Assembly (NCBI GenBank): GCA_036785705.1
Contig: JAWUZG010000353.1
Location: 62,001 to 126,000 of the forward strand
DNA from: Acanthornis magna
Lineage: Eukaryota > Chordata > Aves > Passeriformes > Acanthizidae
Reading direction: 5' to 3'
Length of the DNA stretch: 64,000 nt
Position numbers and translations under genes: made by a program. Of the stretch, positions 11,021 to 23,865 are shown piece after piece; position 1 is the stretch's first letter, and each line of letters starts with the position of its first letter. Below the pieces are notes generated by a model. The model saw only the letters and a program-made list of their open reading frames with translations, ran no database searches and was not told the origin of the DNA.

Positions 11021-11726
11021 ATGGGGACAACGGCAAGGAAGGGGTAGGCAAAGAAAGGAAAGGGAGAGGAAGGGAAGGGTTGGTCGGTGGGGAAAGGCAA
11101 GGGAGGGGTAGGCAACACAAAGGGCCAGCAATGCAAGGCAAGGAAAGGGCTAGGCAAGGGATGGTTAGACAAGGCAGATCAACAGAGGGGAAGGCACGGC
11201 AAGGGAGGGGTAGGCAAGACAAGGGAAAGGTAGGCAAGGCAAGGCAAGGGAAGGGTGGTAAAGCCAATGCAAGGAAAGCGAGGGGCAGGCAAGGCAAGGG
11301 GAGGCAGCAGAAAGCAAGGTAAGGCAAGGAAATGGAGGGGTAGGCCAGTCAAGGCTGTGCAAGGCAACGGAGGGTTGACAAACCAAGGTCACGTGGAGGT
11401 AAGCAAGGTAATGCAAGTCAAGACAGGGGAGGGCAAGTCACAGCAATTCAAGGCTGGGGTAGGCAAGGTGAGGGAAAGCAAGAGAAGGAGAGAAAAGGCA
11501 AGCCAGGGGAAGGACAGACAGAGCAAGGCAAGGAATGGATAGGCAAGCCAAGGGCAGGATAGGCAATGCAAGGTAAGGGATGGATAGGCAAAGCAAGGGA
11601 AGGGAATTAAGAGAGGGGCAGGCAAGAAAAGTTAAGGGAGGAGTAGTCAAGGGAAGGGAGGGACGGTAAAGGCAAGGCATGGTAGGGAAAGCAAGGAAAG
11701 GAAAGGGAGGTAAAGGCAAGGCAAGG
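11020..11726. repeat. Purine-rich GGCAAGG minisatellite (left part)
   Basis: Degenerate copies of GGCAAGGCAAGGGAAGGGGTA run for over 700 bases with almost no pyrimidines other than C and sparse T on this strand. The same repeat resumes at 12592-12654 after an LTR, so the LTR inserted into it. Long open frames on the opposite strand (Leu/Pro/Cys/Ser-rich) are repeat artefacts. Confidence 0.9.
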
Positions 11727-12591
11727 TGTGGTGGTTTAACACGAGCTGAGAATTAAATTCCAAGTAAGCTGCTCCCCTTCCCCCTGCCCCTTCTGGTGAG
11801 GAAGGGAGAAAGGCAGAAACTATGGGCTGAGATAACAATTTACTGAAAAAAAACCCAGCAATAGCATAAGAAAAGAACAGTACCAGCAACAATATTAATA
11901 ATAAAAGTAAACAGAGAGGGGGATTTACACACAAAAAAAGTCCTCCCCACCTCAACTCAGTTCCATGTGGCCACTGAGACAAAGACAAGAGGGTGGACAT
12001 TCCTGTGGCTAGTGCCATGTGCCCCCCCGAGATGAAGAGAAGGTAGCAGCTGGCATTCCCCATTCCCAAGCCCAAGGCATCAAAAAACAATGACAGACAA
12101 ACCCCCAAAAACCGGATCATCTGTGCTACGTCACCCACTTCTGGACCACTGGGCTCAGCTGTGATTGGCAGTATTTGACTTCGCTTCTCTCAGCTCAGCC
12201 TAGGCTTGGCTCCTTTCAACTCGATTTGGCTGCAGCTCCATTCCTCACAGCTGCTTCCAATACATCGCCGCTCTGGAGCCACGTCTCAGCTGTGTTCATC
12301 ACTTCTGGAGCTGCCTCTTGGCAGTGTTCACTGCTTTTTCAGAGCCACATGTCAGAAGGACAGGAAGGGATGGGCAGCGGTGGAAGAGTCCTCAGTACTG
12401 GTCCTAGAAGTTTCCCCAAGGAAGAAATGGAACAAAAAGTGGTGCACCTGTTTTTTGTTTTTTGCATTTGGGTCTATTTTTCCCCCCCAAAAACCACTCC
12501 CCCAGTGATGATGTGCATAATATATAATAGCAACCTAGCTGTGCCCACATGGCTCTAGGCTCTGCCCCCCTTCAAGCCAACCTAGGAAACA
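11727..12591 (-). mobile_element. Solo LTR, ERVL-like, inserted in the minisatellite
   Basis: Starts TGTGGTGGTTTAAC and ends CTAGGAAACA, with the GGCAAGG minisatellite on both sides, so the insertion ends are clear. The target duplication cannot be resolved inside the tandem repeat. The terminal GTTAAACCACCACA on the minus strand and the T-rich segment following it suggest minus orientation. No internal retroviral sequence is present. Confidence 0.7.
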
Positions 12592-12654
12592 AGGCAAGGC
12601 AAGGGAGCGGTAGGCAAGGCAAGGTAAAGCAGGGGAAGGAAAGGCAAGGTCAGG
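12592..12654. repeat. Purine-rich minisatellite (right part)
   Basis: Continuation of the GGCAAGGCAAGGGA repeat after the LTR, ending at the TGTCCTGG start of the next retroviral element. Confidence 0.85.
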
Positions 12655-14762
12655 TGTCCTGGTTCTGGCTAGGACAGGGTTAATTTTTGCAGTAGCCAGG
12701 AGGGAGCATAGCTATGACACAGAGGTCATTCTATATCACCCCGTGTAATTTTCCAGGGATGGGGGAAAGTCTTGCTTCTGAGTCAGGGTAGTGTGACGGA
12801 GGGAGTGGTCTGGTATTGTTGGGGGATCAGGATTGCTTTGTTGCTGTACTGTGGGATATCAGCTTGGGACATGGTAACATCAAGGGCAACGAGGGTCATT
12901 TGGGATGTGTTTTCAGTGCTGCTGTATTCCCCCTACCTCAGGTGCAACCTCTGGGAATCCATAAACTGGTAGTGAAGCCAAGCAACTGAAATCCCTGTCC
13001 CGAGATGCAGCATTGGCAAAGGGATTGGGAAAAGGACAGAAATTCTCAGCCTCTAGAGGCGACTCCTGTCAAGTGTGAGGTAAAGGTATCTTTTCAAAGA
13101 TGTTTTGTTTATGTGCCTAGACAAGTGGAACACCATAGAGCAAGATATCCAGTAACTGAGAGAACTATCTGTGCTGAAGGTACTCTATAAGGACTAAAAT
13201 AACAAGCAATCCCTTACAAATCCAGATAAAGTCCACTGTATGCAAACCATGTGGCGGAAGTTCCTATGGAGCATGCCATAGCCATATTGACAGTCATGTC
13301 ATGGAAAGGAGAACAGAGTGGATAATTTGGTTGCCAAACTCCAGCTATATGAAGAAAGTATCTTTCCCTGCCCTATGGGCCTGCATCTTATCCATGCAAA
13401 GACTGTCCAAAGAGCTCCGGTACTTTACAGAGGAATACTAATGGTATAAAGAAGAAGTGTCCCATGTTCCACCAGAATGGACCAGAGTCTCTGCTATTGC
13501 CAGCAGGCACCCCTTGGCTCAAGAGAGAGGGTGCACTCCACCAGGTAACCTGTGGTTTTAACTACATGACCATGGAGAGGACATGAGGAAGTGGGATGGA
13601 AAACCCACCTCTGCCTTGGCAGCACAGGTATGTGAGTTGAGAGGAAGAACAACCACTGCAGGGAATTCTTCAAGAATAAATGGCACTCCTGTTTTCAGTG
13701 GGCAGGTCCAGCAGACAGAATAAGCTGATGTTACTTCTGATCCTTTTGAAGGGATCACCAGTTCATATGTACAAGAAATGAGCACCGAGTACGAGGACGA
13801 GAACTAGAGGGACCCTGGCTCCAGCCAGGTGGAGGAAAGGGACAATCAGATCTATTGGACTGCATGGATTTGTGGCCCGGCACACCAGACCCACAAGAAT
13901 ATAAGGCTTTAGTTGACGCTGGCCAAAATGTACCCTGATACCATCCAGACACGTAGGGACAGAATCCATCTCTATTTCTGTGGTGACGGGGATCCCAACA
14001 GCTGACTGTACTGGAAGCTGAAGTGAGTCTGAGTGGGAATGAATGTCTAAAACACCCCATTGTGACTGGCCCAGAGGCCCCAGGTATCCTTGGCACAGAT
14101 TACCTCAAGAGAGGGTATTTTGAGGACACAAAAGAGCATTTTGGGGCTTTTGGGATAGCTGCTGTGGAGACAGAGAAGATTGGACAGCTGAATACCCTGC
14201 CGGGTCTCTCAGAGGACCCTTCTGCTGTGGGGGAAGCAGCTGAGGGTCAAAGAACAACAGGTACCAATCACTGCCACAACAATGTTCCATTGGTGGTACT
14301 GCGCAAACTGGGACTCTGTGATTCCCATCCATGAGATGATTCGTGGAGAGCCGGGAGTTGTCAGCAAGACTCGCTCACCCTTCAACAGTCCTATATGGCC
14401 AATGCACGTAGGTCCAGTGGAGAGTGGAGACTGACAGTGGACTATCGTGGCTTGAACGAGGTCACACCACCACTGAGTGCTGCTGTGCCAGGCATACTGG
14501 AACTTCAGTACAATCTGGAGACCAAGGCAGCCAAGACAAGTGGTGCTCACTATCAATATTGCGAACGCATTTTTCTCCATTCCTCTGGTGGCAGAGTGCA
14601 GGCCACAGTTTGCTTTCACCTGGAGGGGCATGCAGTACACCTGGAACTGACTGTCCCAGGGTGGAAGCACAGCCATTTGCCATGGACAAATCCAGACTGC
14701 ACTGGAAAAGGGTTAGGCTCCAGAACACCTGCAATTCATTGGTGACATCATCATTCATCGAT
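12655..14762 (+). mobile_element. Decayed ERVL provirus fragment (LTR, gag, protease, start of RT)
   Basis: Begins TGTCCTGGTTCTGGC, an avian ERV LTR start. From about 13000 to 13800 there are gag remnants in shifting frames, including a segment ending GEDMRKWDGKPTS-like near 13570-13610. A retroviral protease remnant reads ALVDAGQNV near 13912 (the catalytic DTG has become DAG). RT remnants from 14020 to 14762 include FNSPIWPMH and FAFTWRGMQYTWN, and the RT active-site segment reads FIGD instead of a YxDD form. The same gag-protease-RT order is seen in the better-preserved ERVL at 42.3-43.9 kb. At 14763 the sequence switches abruptly to a class I ERV. There are many stops and frameshifts, so it is non-functional. 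Confidence 0.75.
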
Positions 14763-16156
14763 AACTGAATCTCAGAAGCTTGTGTTATACAGAGTAAGGA
14801 ACGAATCTAACATTTGTAACTGTTCATGGGACAATCAGCCTCTGATATTCAGAAGAAACTGATGGAAGGAGCTAGATCAATAGATGAGTTATTAGAAGTA
14901 GCTCAGAAAGTATGTAATAGGGATGAAGTAGAAAAAAAGATCAGAAAAAGAATGAACAAAAGATGGATGATAGACAAATTCAGCCAATGACAATGGCACT
15001 TGAAAGGAAAAGCAGAGGTAACATAAGGAAAGAGGGAGACCCTTTCCTTACCAAGAAAATCAGACTCCAGCTGGCAACTTTCTGCCACCAGGGAAGGATT
15101 AATGTATATATTGTAAGCAAAAGAACATTGGAAAAGAAAATGCCCATAAAATCCAGGGCATGGGGGAAACCTTCAAAGCAGGGAGACCTCACGAATAGAG
15201 TGGCTACTTGCACTTGATCACAATTTAAATTGACCGGGGCTGGGAGACAACTCAAAAGATTCCCCAACATTAACCCCTGGTTGCAGTTAAGCTGAGGAAT
15301 GAAAAAGTACAATTTTTAGTAGACACAGGAACAACTTGGTACTGAATATGTGTAAAGGAGTATTAAGCAAGCAAAGCATGCCCATTATAGGAGCCACAGA
15401 GCAAAAGGAATTAAGGCCATTCTTCCAGCCCCTAAAATTTGGATTTGGAAAGAGAGTTTTAACTCACAAATTTTAGTATATACCTGAATGTCCAGTGCCA
15501 TTATTAAGTAAAGTCATACTAAGTAAATTAAATATACAAATAACATTTGGAAAAGGACAGATTCAAGTATATAAACCTCAAGAAAAAGCCTTAAAAGTGC
15601 AAGTGTTTCTGTTACAGGAACAAGACTCAGAGGAAATAGCTGAAAAAGTGGAAAATTCTGTAACTCCTTTGGTATGTTCTAGTGGCACTCCTGGAAGATC
15701 ACAGGAAGCAGAACTGGTAACAATTCAGTCAAAACCAGATGCCAGACCAGTAAGGTGAAAACAATAGCCTCTTAAATTAGAAGCCATAAAAGGAGTAGAG
15801 AAAATAACTGAGAAATTTATAAACTTTGGATTACTTTGAGAATGTCAGTCCAAGGATTACACACCAATTCTACCAGTTAAAAAACCATACTCAGATGAGT
15901 ACCAGCTAGTCCAGGACCTAAGAGCCATAACTCAAACAGTACAGGATGTGCATCCAGTGGTTGCCAATGCATACACTCTTCTAAATACTCTAAAGGAAAC
16001 TGACAAATGGTTTACTGTGTTGGACAACAAGGATGCTTTTTTTTGCATCCCACTGAACTCTGGAAGCCAGGAGCTGTTTGCATTTGAATGGGAAAATCCT
16101 AGAAAAGGATGGAAAACTCAATTATGTTTTACTACAGGGATTTAAGAATAGCCCTA

Positions 16157-17454
16157 TGTCAAGGTTTGACCCTGCCTAAATGCCAGGCACCTACGACATC
16201 TGCTCTCTATGCTCTCTCCTGCTGCAGCTATGCAGAGGAGAAGAAAAAAAACAACTAACACAAACACACCAAACTCATGACTTGAGATAAATCACTGATG
16301 GCAGGACACACGGACACAGGGCAAAGCAGGCCGGAAACTTAGAGTTGCAAAGTGATTTATTAATCTAACAGAGTTGGAGGATAAATCAGAGGTAAAAATA
16401 AGCTCTTAAGACACTGTTCCTTCACTCACCCCCCTTCCCTCTTAAGGCACCATTTCTCAGCTCACCCCCCTCCCTCCTTCCAACCAACAGCTCCAGGGCA
16501 GGGGCAAGGTATGGGGTCTTTTTTCTCTTAGTCAGTCCATCACCACAATTCTGCTACAAACACTGTTTCTCTACTCACCCCTCTCCTTGTTAAAACACCA
16601 TTTCTTAGCTCACCCCTTCCCGCCTTCCTTCCAACAAACAGCTCTGGGGTGGGGGCAGAACATGGGTGTTTTCTTTGGTCAGGGTCAGTCCATCAGGGAG
16701 AAGAGTCCTCTACGTAGCCATGGGGGTCCCTCCCACGAGAGACAGTCCTCTGCGAACTTCTTTGGCGTGGGTCCAATCTCACGAGCAGCAAATCTGCCCA
16801 AATTTTGCTGCAGCAAGAGGTTCTTGTCCATAGGTTCCAGATTTCCGAGCCGAGGCCGAGCCGAGGCCAGGCTGTTTCCATCCCGGGAGCAAGGCCTCTC
16901 TCTCTCTTGCAAGGCCTTTGCAACTTTCAGTCTCTACTGGGACTCTCACTGGATCCCAGCTTCCTGCAGGTATCCACCTGCTCCTCTGGTGTGGGCACCT
17001 CCTCACGGGCTGTGGGGGGTTCTTTGCATCCCTGTGGACCCCATGGGCTGCAGGGGGACCACCTGCTCCCCCCCATGGTCTTCACCATGGCCAGCAGAGG
17101 GTTTTCAGCTCTGGCGCCTGGAGCACCTCCTCCCCCACCTTCTCCACTGACCTTGGTGCCTCCATGTTGTTTTCTCTCACATATTTTTACCCCCTCCTCC
17201 TCCTCTGGCTAAAAAGAAGTGCGTGTGCACATTGTTGTGATTTCTTCTTAAATATGTTTTCACAGAGGTGTAACTGACATCTCTAATTGGCCCAGGCTTG
17301 GCCAGCAGCATGTCCATCATCTTCAGAGCCATCAGAGATTGGCTCTGCTGGACATGGTGAAAAACTTCGAGAATCTTCACACAGGACACACAGGAACCAT
17401 CTTTGTATCCCACCCTACTCACTAGCAAAAACTGGGCCAAGCAAAACCACCACA
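16157..17454 (+). mobile_element. Solo LTR, 1.3 kb, with CCCTA target duplication
   Basis: Starts TGTCAAGGTTTGACCC and ends AAAACCACCACA. CCCTA is directly repeated at 16152-16156 and 17455-17459, the 5-bp duplication typical of ERVL-type integration. It interrupts the RT of the class I ERV. A near-identical inverted copy lies at 24835-31366. The long open frame at 16587-17150 is inside the LTR and also exists in the other copy, but it has no protein features and I do not call it a gene. Confidence 0.9.
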
Positions 17455-18244
17455 CCCTAACATTTTGGAAACTAGCTAGCCAAGGAACTGAAGTATTGGC
17501 AGAAAGAAAATATGAAGACCTCCCTGCACCAGTATGTAGACAACATCCTACTGGCAGCTGAGACTCAGGAGGAGGCAATCTCTCTGACCATCAGCCTTCT
17601 GAACTTCTTGGGACAAGCTGGGTACAGGGTATCTAGAAGCAAGATTCAAATAGCCCAACAAGAGTAACATGTCTGGGATTCACTATCACCCAGGGGCAGC
17701 AAAGCCTGAGAACAGAAAGAAAGGAAGCAATTTGCCAAATACCAGAGCCTCAATCTACATGAACTCTGTGCCATTCTCAGAACAGCTGGATGGTGTCGCG
17801 TTTGGAGTGTCAACTTTGGATTGCTGGGTAAACCCATATGAAACAGTACACGGTACAGGAGAAGTTATGATATGGACTTGGGTATGCCTTTGCTAAATTA
17901 AAGCAAACATTAATGAGGGCTCCTGTATTAGGGCTCACAAATTTAGAAAAACCATTTGAGTTATTTGTTCATGAAAGAAAACATATAGAATTAGAAGTAA
18001 TCGTAAAACAGCTTGGATGCTGGAAAAGATCAGTGGGATACTTTTCTGAGCAACTGGACCAGGTCAGCCTGCATGTTTGAGGACAGCAGCAGCTGCTGTA
18101 CTCCTTCTACAGGAGGCTCAGAAGTTAACACTGGGAGAAAAATAATGTCCAGATGCCCCATGCAGTAACAACTGTCTTGGAACAAAAAAGGGGCCATTGG
18201 TTATCATCCAGTAGGATGATGAAATACCAGCAGTGCTGTTGGAA

Positions 18245-18838
18245 CAAGATGGTATCATAGAATATGGAGAGTTGGAAGCAACCCATCAGGATCACTGAGT
18301 CCAACTCCCTGCACAGGACACCCCAACAATCCCACCATGTGCCTAAAAGCATTGTCCAAACACTTCTTAAACTCAGATAGGCTTGGTGCTGTGACCGCTG
18401 CCCTGGGGAGACTGTTACAGTGCTCAAACACCATCTGGGTGAAAATCTTTTTCCTGATATCCGACCTATATCTCCCCTGACTCAACTCCAGCCATTCCCT
18501 TGAGTCCTATCACTGGTCACAGAGAGCAGAGATCAGTATCTGCCCCTCTGCTGCCCCTCAGGAGGATGTTGAAGATGGCAGTGAGGTCTCCACTGTCTCC
18601 TCCAGGCTGAACACACCAACTGCCTTCAGCCACTCCTCATATGACTCCTCCAGACCCTTCACAACCCTCATAGCCCTCCTTTGGCTCTCCAAGTGATTAA
18701 TGTCTTTCTTATATTGTGGTGCCCCAAAGTGCACACAGTACTCAAGGTTAGGCTGCACCAGTGAAGAGCAGAGACAGACAATCACTTCCTTTGACTGGCT
18801 GGAGATGCTGTGCCTGACCCAACCCCAGGCTGGCCCTC
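18245..18838 (-). mobile_element. CR1 LINE 3' fragment
   Basis: Starts at TCATAGAATATGGAGAGTTGG, the reverse complement of a CR1 3' end, and runs on the minus strand through the RT C-terminus. Peptides such as LEYCVHFGAPQYKKDI and GLEESYEEWLKAVGVFSLEE (minus, about 18590-18770) are characteristic of CR1 ORF2. It inserted into the class I ERV between RT and RNase H. There are several stops; inactive. Confidence 0.85.
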
Positions 18839-20324
18839 AGGTAACTACAGGCCTGAATTCTGTGACTCTCCTACCTAGCTCAGGGGAAGCAGAACTGACA
18901 CACAACTGCCTGAAGACAATCAAGCAAGTATTCTCCAGATGAGCCCATTTGAAAGACACTCCTTTTGATGATGCTGATTTAAATATTTTTCCCTATTGCA
19001 GTAGTTTCTTGGTCAATGATGAGTGAAAAAGCAGGATATATCATAGAGACTCAAGAAGTGAAACTGGAAGCTGAAGCACTGCCTCCCAACACCTCAGCCC
19101 TGAGGTGGTAGTTTTGATTTGCGCCCTACAGCTAGCTGGAGGAGAAATTGTCAACATATGCACAGGCTCCAAATTTGGTTTTTTGAATAGTGCATGCTCA
19201 TGGGGCCATTTGGAAAGACAGAGTATTGCTATCCTCATAACTGTTGCTTGTTAAATATGGGGAACTGATACAAAACCTATTGCAAGTTATGGATTTACCA
19301 AGATAAGTGGCAGTAATGCACTGTAAGGCACGTCAGTCTGGCAATAGTCCAGCAGTCACCGGAAATTGATTGGCTGATCAAGAAGCAAAAAGAGCAGCCA
19401 AAAGTAAAGTTTTATTAGCAAGCCCAGAGAGATATTAGGAATTAGAAAAAGCAGTAAAGAAGACAATCATCTAGCAAAATTACTAGAAGCTCACAAAAAT
19501 GAGGAAGGATGGTGGGTGCAGCGTAATACAGTTGTGGTGCCCATATCAGTCCTAAGGGAAGTAACGGAACAAGAATGTAGGAGCACCCATTGGGGTGCTG
19601 AGGCACTAGTAGACAACATAAAATTACATACTCTTGGTATTGGAATGGGAGGCATTGCAAAACACATAGTAAAAAAATGTGAGTTTTGTCAGAATAATAA
19701 TCCACAGATCCAGCCTTGGCCTCCACCCAGGACAAGCCAAAAAAGGAAACACACCAGGAGACTACTGGCAAATAGATTTCTGTGACTTACCATGGCAAAA
19801 TGAATATCAATACTTATTGGTACTAGTGGATTCATTTTCTGGATGCTTTTCCCTGTTGAACAAACCAGGCTAGAGAAGCAGGCAAAATACTATTAAAAGA
19901 ACAATTCCAGTGGTAAAATAAATGTGTGGAAAGATGGCTGGGGGTAAAATTAAGAGGAAACTGATAATTTATATTCACATCCAAACAGAAGTTATAACAG
20001 TATGGAAATTAAAGGGCAAAATCCACTTGCTGCTCCCTGGATGGAATGCAGTTGGCATGCTTGCGACCACGATGACTCCACACCTACAATCTGCAACCAT
20101 AGGACCTTCTAAATGGGATGGAATAGAGGGTTGAGCGGAGTGGAGACACTGGGGCCAGGCTCTCATGAAATCCTTGAAAGGAGGGGAACTCATAGTTATT
20201 TTGCAGCTGAGAAACTGCATTCCACCTGTCAACCAGGGTATATAGGGGAAGATGTCCTGCTGCCGAGCCAGCAACTGCAGTGAAATCCCTCTCCTTGGAT
20301 GAACTTGGTTCATTATTGCCTGAT

Positions 20325-20650
20325 TGTTGCCTTTCTTAGGCGTGGCGACCTGGTTCGGAAATGGCACGGCGGCACCCCTCGGCCGCTCGGGCCATCAGCT
20401 CACGGACACCACTGTGGTGGATGGCAAATGGCGTTTATTGGTGATTAGCACCGCATAATATAACTTTGGTTTACAATGTCACATCCGTCTGCTTACATCA
20501 TAAACTAAACACTATTGGCTATCTGGGGAGGGGTCCTATCTTTCCGTACAGCACGACATCTTCCGACCGCCAGACCCTACCTACCCACACCTGATTGTAA
20601 TATTAATGCACACCTCCATCCCCAAGTTAACTGCCCCCGAGGTACAAACC
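20325..20650 (-). mobile_element. Probable ERVK-type LTR (boundaries approximate)
   Basis: On the minus strand the sequence has AATAAACGCCATTTGCC followed by a GC-rich U5-like stretch (about 20335-20440), resembling the R-U5 part of an ERVK LTR. The left limit is a TGTTGCC at 20325; the right limit is not clear. It interrupts or abuts the 3' part of the class I ERV. Confidence 0.45.
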
Positions 20651-21000
20651 CTCCTCACAAGGCATGAGCTCTGTGTTTTGACTGTATCTTTAAAAATGAA
20701 CTGAGAGAATTTTACACCCATCACTAACAAAGGTGTGTTTGACTCGAGTCACTCAAGCTCCACTGAAACACAAAGAAATAGTATAAAAGTAAGTTGAGAA
20801 TGGGCGAGAAGTTAGGGAAGACTCCATCATAACTGCTGGGATCAGTCAAGGTGCTGGACCTGTCTTCTCCCCCATATGGATGCCTGTTGGGTAAGACTCA
20901 TACTCTGTGTGCACCGAACAGTTTATTAGGAATTAGAGCTTGTCTCTGTATTCCTTTAAGTACTTTTTGCGGTCAGACACTATCACTGACAACCTTTGAA
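20651..21000 (+). mobile_element. Probable 3' LTR (U3-R-U5) of the class I ERV
   Basis: Contains AGTATAAAAGTAAG (TATA box) near 20783, followed by R-U5-like sequence with GGGATCAGTCAAGG and CTTCTCCCCCA, then a T-rich segment. This layout fits a class I LTR, and its place downstream of the integrase remnant suggests it is the 3' LTR. Ends are not defined. Confidence 0.45.
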
Positions 21001-23865
21001 CATGAACCTGTCACAATTTCATATTCATAAAGAGTGTTATTCCATAAACTGTCAGTGTGAATCCTTCCCGGGTGCTGGCAGCCACCAGCAACGGGGAACA
21101 CACTCAGATAAAGGGGGAGAACTGCTGAGGGGTCTCCTTTGTGCTGTTGGTGTTTCCTTGACTAAGTCAGTTGAACACTCCCCGATCCAGCAGGACAGCT
21201 CAGTGAAGGGTCCCCCTATCGAGACACTGACAAACTGGCACAAGGTCAGACACAAGGGTTTTGGCTTTCCTGGGGTGCTGACAGAAGAATGCTGAGTCCA
21301 GTAAACCTCCCCACACTGAGTCAAGGAAGCCTTCCTTTTTGACATGAAAACTCCTACAAGGTTTTGGATTCTCCTTAACAGGTTGGTATTGTAGTCTGTT
21401 TCAAGGTGTGGGTTATGTATTAATTATTATAGTGATTTTGTGCTTTAAGCTATGTTAAACAACTGATTGTGTGCACAAGTACAAAAATACTTTATTTTAG
21501 AAACTACATTAATCAGCAACAACATATCAGGGAACTCTTTATGCTTTATTGCATAGTCACCTTAACTCCAGCAACTAGCTGACTAGTTATGATGCCAGTT
21601 TTAGGAATTCTCAAACATGGACAGTCAGGCTTAGAAAGGAGACATTGTTTATTCTGTGCAGGGTACAAGATGGAAATTTTCCACAAATCAGGCACCCCGA
21701 TGCTAAAATATATATACAGTGTAAAGTTCTGAGAAAACAAAGAAATCACAATACATTGGCTCCAAGTTACCTAGTTCTCTTATTTATTACCTTCTGTTAG
21801 TGAAATGATTCTTTCACTTGCTATGTCATTGGCCCACATACTCAGTCTTTCTTTTCCTGAGTCAATGGGTTTCTTGATTCAGTGGCCACCATCTCCCACT
21901 GTCAGACTCAAGAGTCCATAAACTGGCATTGATCCCTTGCATAACAAAAGGGCACTGGGACCTGCGGTGACAGCCAATTGACAAGAGACACAGCAGGAGC
22001 TGGCAGTTCAATAGGAAGACCCCTGACAAACAAGGACCTCCTTCCTTTGAAGGTTGGAGGGTGGAGGACCCCAAACTGGAGATGGAGGATCCCAAAGTGA
22101 AGAAAGATAGCCCAAGTGAAAGGCAGAGATGCAAAATGGGAAGGGGACTCCCAAAATGAAGGGAAAACAATCAAATTTAATAGAAGACATCCTAAGACAG
22201 AGGGGGAAGATCCAAAATCAGGATGATGCCCCAAAATGGGAGTGGAGGGATCCAAAAAGAGACAGGAAATCTCAAAATTAGGGAAGGGGCACCCAAAAGG
22301 GAGAGGGGAGAACCACACAAAAACAAACAGGGGGCAGGTCCCCAAAGTTAAGTGGGAGGCACCCTAGAATCAAGGAGAATCACCCCAAAACGGAAGGGCA
22401 GAAATTCAAAATGGAGGGGGGAACACCACAAAAAAAAGGTGGACACACCCCAGAATGTGGAGAAACCACCAGGAAAGGCATCAGGGAAGTCAGCTGCTTT
22501 TATCTTCAGTGCCCTCGTTTTAAACAAGGGTCCTAACAAACTCATAGGTCACTGCTAAATCTAGATTACAGCTCTGGTTGGTTGCATTAAATACACATTT
22601 CCCTGTTTGGTTCATGGTGAGGTTGGTCTTAGGCTACATCACCCTAGAAAGACAAGAGCTCATTATGGCACAAGGTTCAACAATGCATAAATCAGAACGT
22701 TTCTTCATAACATCCTGCTCCAACAGATGAGGTCCCAATACTCCATTTCACTCCCTTTTAATTTGAAAAGCTTTCTAGATATTTAATTTTGTAGCAGAGC
22801 AGCATCTCACCCACCACCAGCAAGCTTATCTATTTTTTGTTATCCGGTCAGATAGCTCAAACAGGACAAGCTGTCTTGTAGTGAGTTATTTTGGTGCTGT
22901 GGGGTTAACACTGCCCTGGCATGTCCCAACTGCCAATAAATATTTTACTGTTGAAGTGAGATCTGACAAGATAAACTGGGTTTCTGACTGACAGACACCT
23001 CACTTTATGACTATAAAGGCAACACCGAACTTTCACAAAGCAGAAATCTTCTATACATTTCCCTGGAAATGTGTGGAGTTTCTCCCGAAGTAGGGACACC
23101 TATTTTCTGGTTACTCCCCAGGGGTTAAGTGAAGGAATCTGTGTACATGGTCATCATTTCAGTAGGAGGTTACACTTGCCTCCTAATCAATACTATTTCT
23201 TTTAATAGCTTTAATACAAATACCTTGATAGAGTGTGCCAATTTATGTTATGCTATAATCTACTAGTAGTTCTTTAGTTTTATGTTGTGTAGTAAGTAAT
23301 TCTGATTAAGATCTTTCATCTATTATCTCTTGTCTGTTTAATAAAGAATTCATTTTTATAAATAGATCTGATTTGCCATCATTAGAGCTTGAGGGCAAGA
23401 ATGATTCCCTAAATTTATACTGTTGCAAAACTTTGAAATTTGTCATGGGAAGAGTGGAAGCTTTAGACAAACCCTGCCTTAGCCTCAAAGTCCACACACA
23501 AAAAAAAAAAAAATTAAGCATAAACAACAAAAAAATCTGCCTTTCTGCATAGTTCAGCAGGCCCAGAGCTGGCTCTCCAGCGGGAGTGGTGGTGGGGAGA
23601 GGGGGGAAATGAGCCTCTTTTCGCTCAAGAGCAGCTCACCAGCATCCCGTCAGGAGCTCAAATGGCAGACTGCTTGGCATTACAGGTGCACAGCCCTCAC
23701 TTCTGAAGCACAGCCAGCAGCTGTGCCTCACAGCCCTCCTGCATCACTGCCACTGCAGCACCACGAACCCCCAAAACTGTCCCGAATTATGGAGGACCTC
23801 GTTTCAACCCCACCAACACTGAGAGCAGCCAAGCCTCCACCCACACGTGCTTATGAACCCCCGAT
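21001..23865. other. Gene-free stretch with degenerate repeats
   Basis: No coding region recognised. From about 22050 to 22480 a purine-rich unit near GGATCCCAAAATGGGAGGGG recurs about every 30 bases with strong drift. The rest is AT-rich with short poly-A runs (for example at 23499). The frame at 23609-23884 is low-complexity and has no recognisable domain. Confidence 0.6.

Larger units (their letters stand above)
14763..20324 (+). mobile_element. Decayed class I (gammaretrovirus-like) ERV, gag-pol remnants
   Basis: Read after removing two later insertions (LTR 16157-17454, CR1 18245-18838). In order: gag C-terminal remnant 14840-15230; protease LVDTGTTW near 15320; RT fingers and palm 15770-16150 (LPVKKP, LVQDLRAI, VLDNKDAFFCIPL); RT palm and thumb 17460-18130 with YVDN in place of YVDD and a FSEQLD connection segment; RNase H remnants 18840-19430 (GEAELTHNCLKTIKQV); integrase remnants 19440-19920, with the C-x2-C of the zinc domain (CEFC) and the first catalytic Asp region (GDYWQIDFCDLP). 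The RT and RNase H motifs are of the gammaretroviral type. Stops occur in every domain. Env was not recognised. Confidence 0.75.

Noticed and set aside
10576..11327. Minus-strand Leu/Pro/Cys-rich frames resembling membrane proteins
   Set aside because: They are the complement of the GGCAAGG minisatellite; the periodicity explains the hydrophobic appearance.
16587..17150. 187-codon frame in the 1.3-kb LTR, also present in the inverted copy
   Set aside because: Conserved only because the LTR copies are young. It sits wholly in the LTR, and the overlapping frames are equally open.
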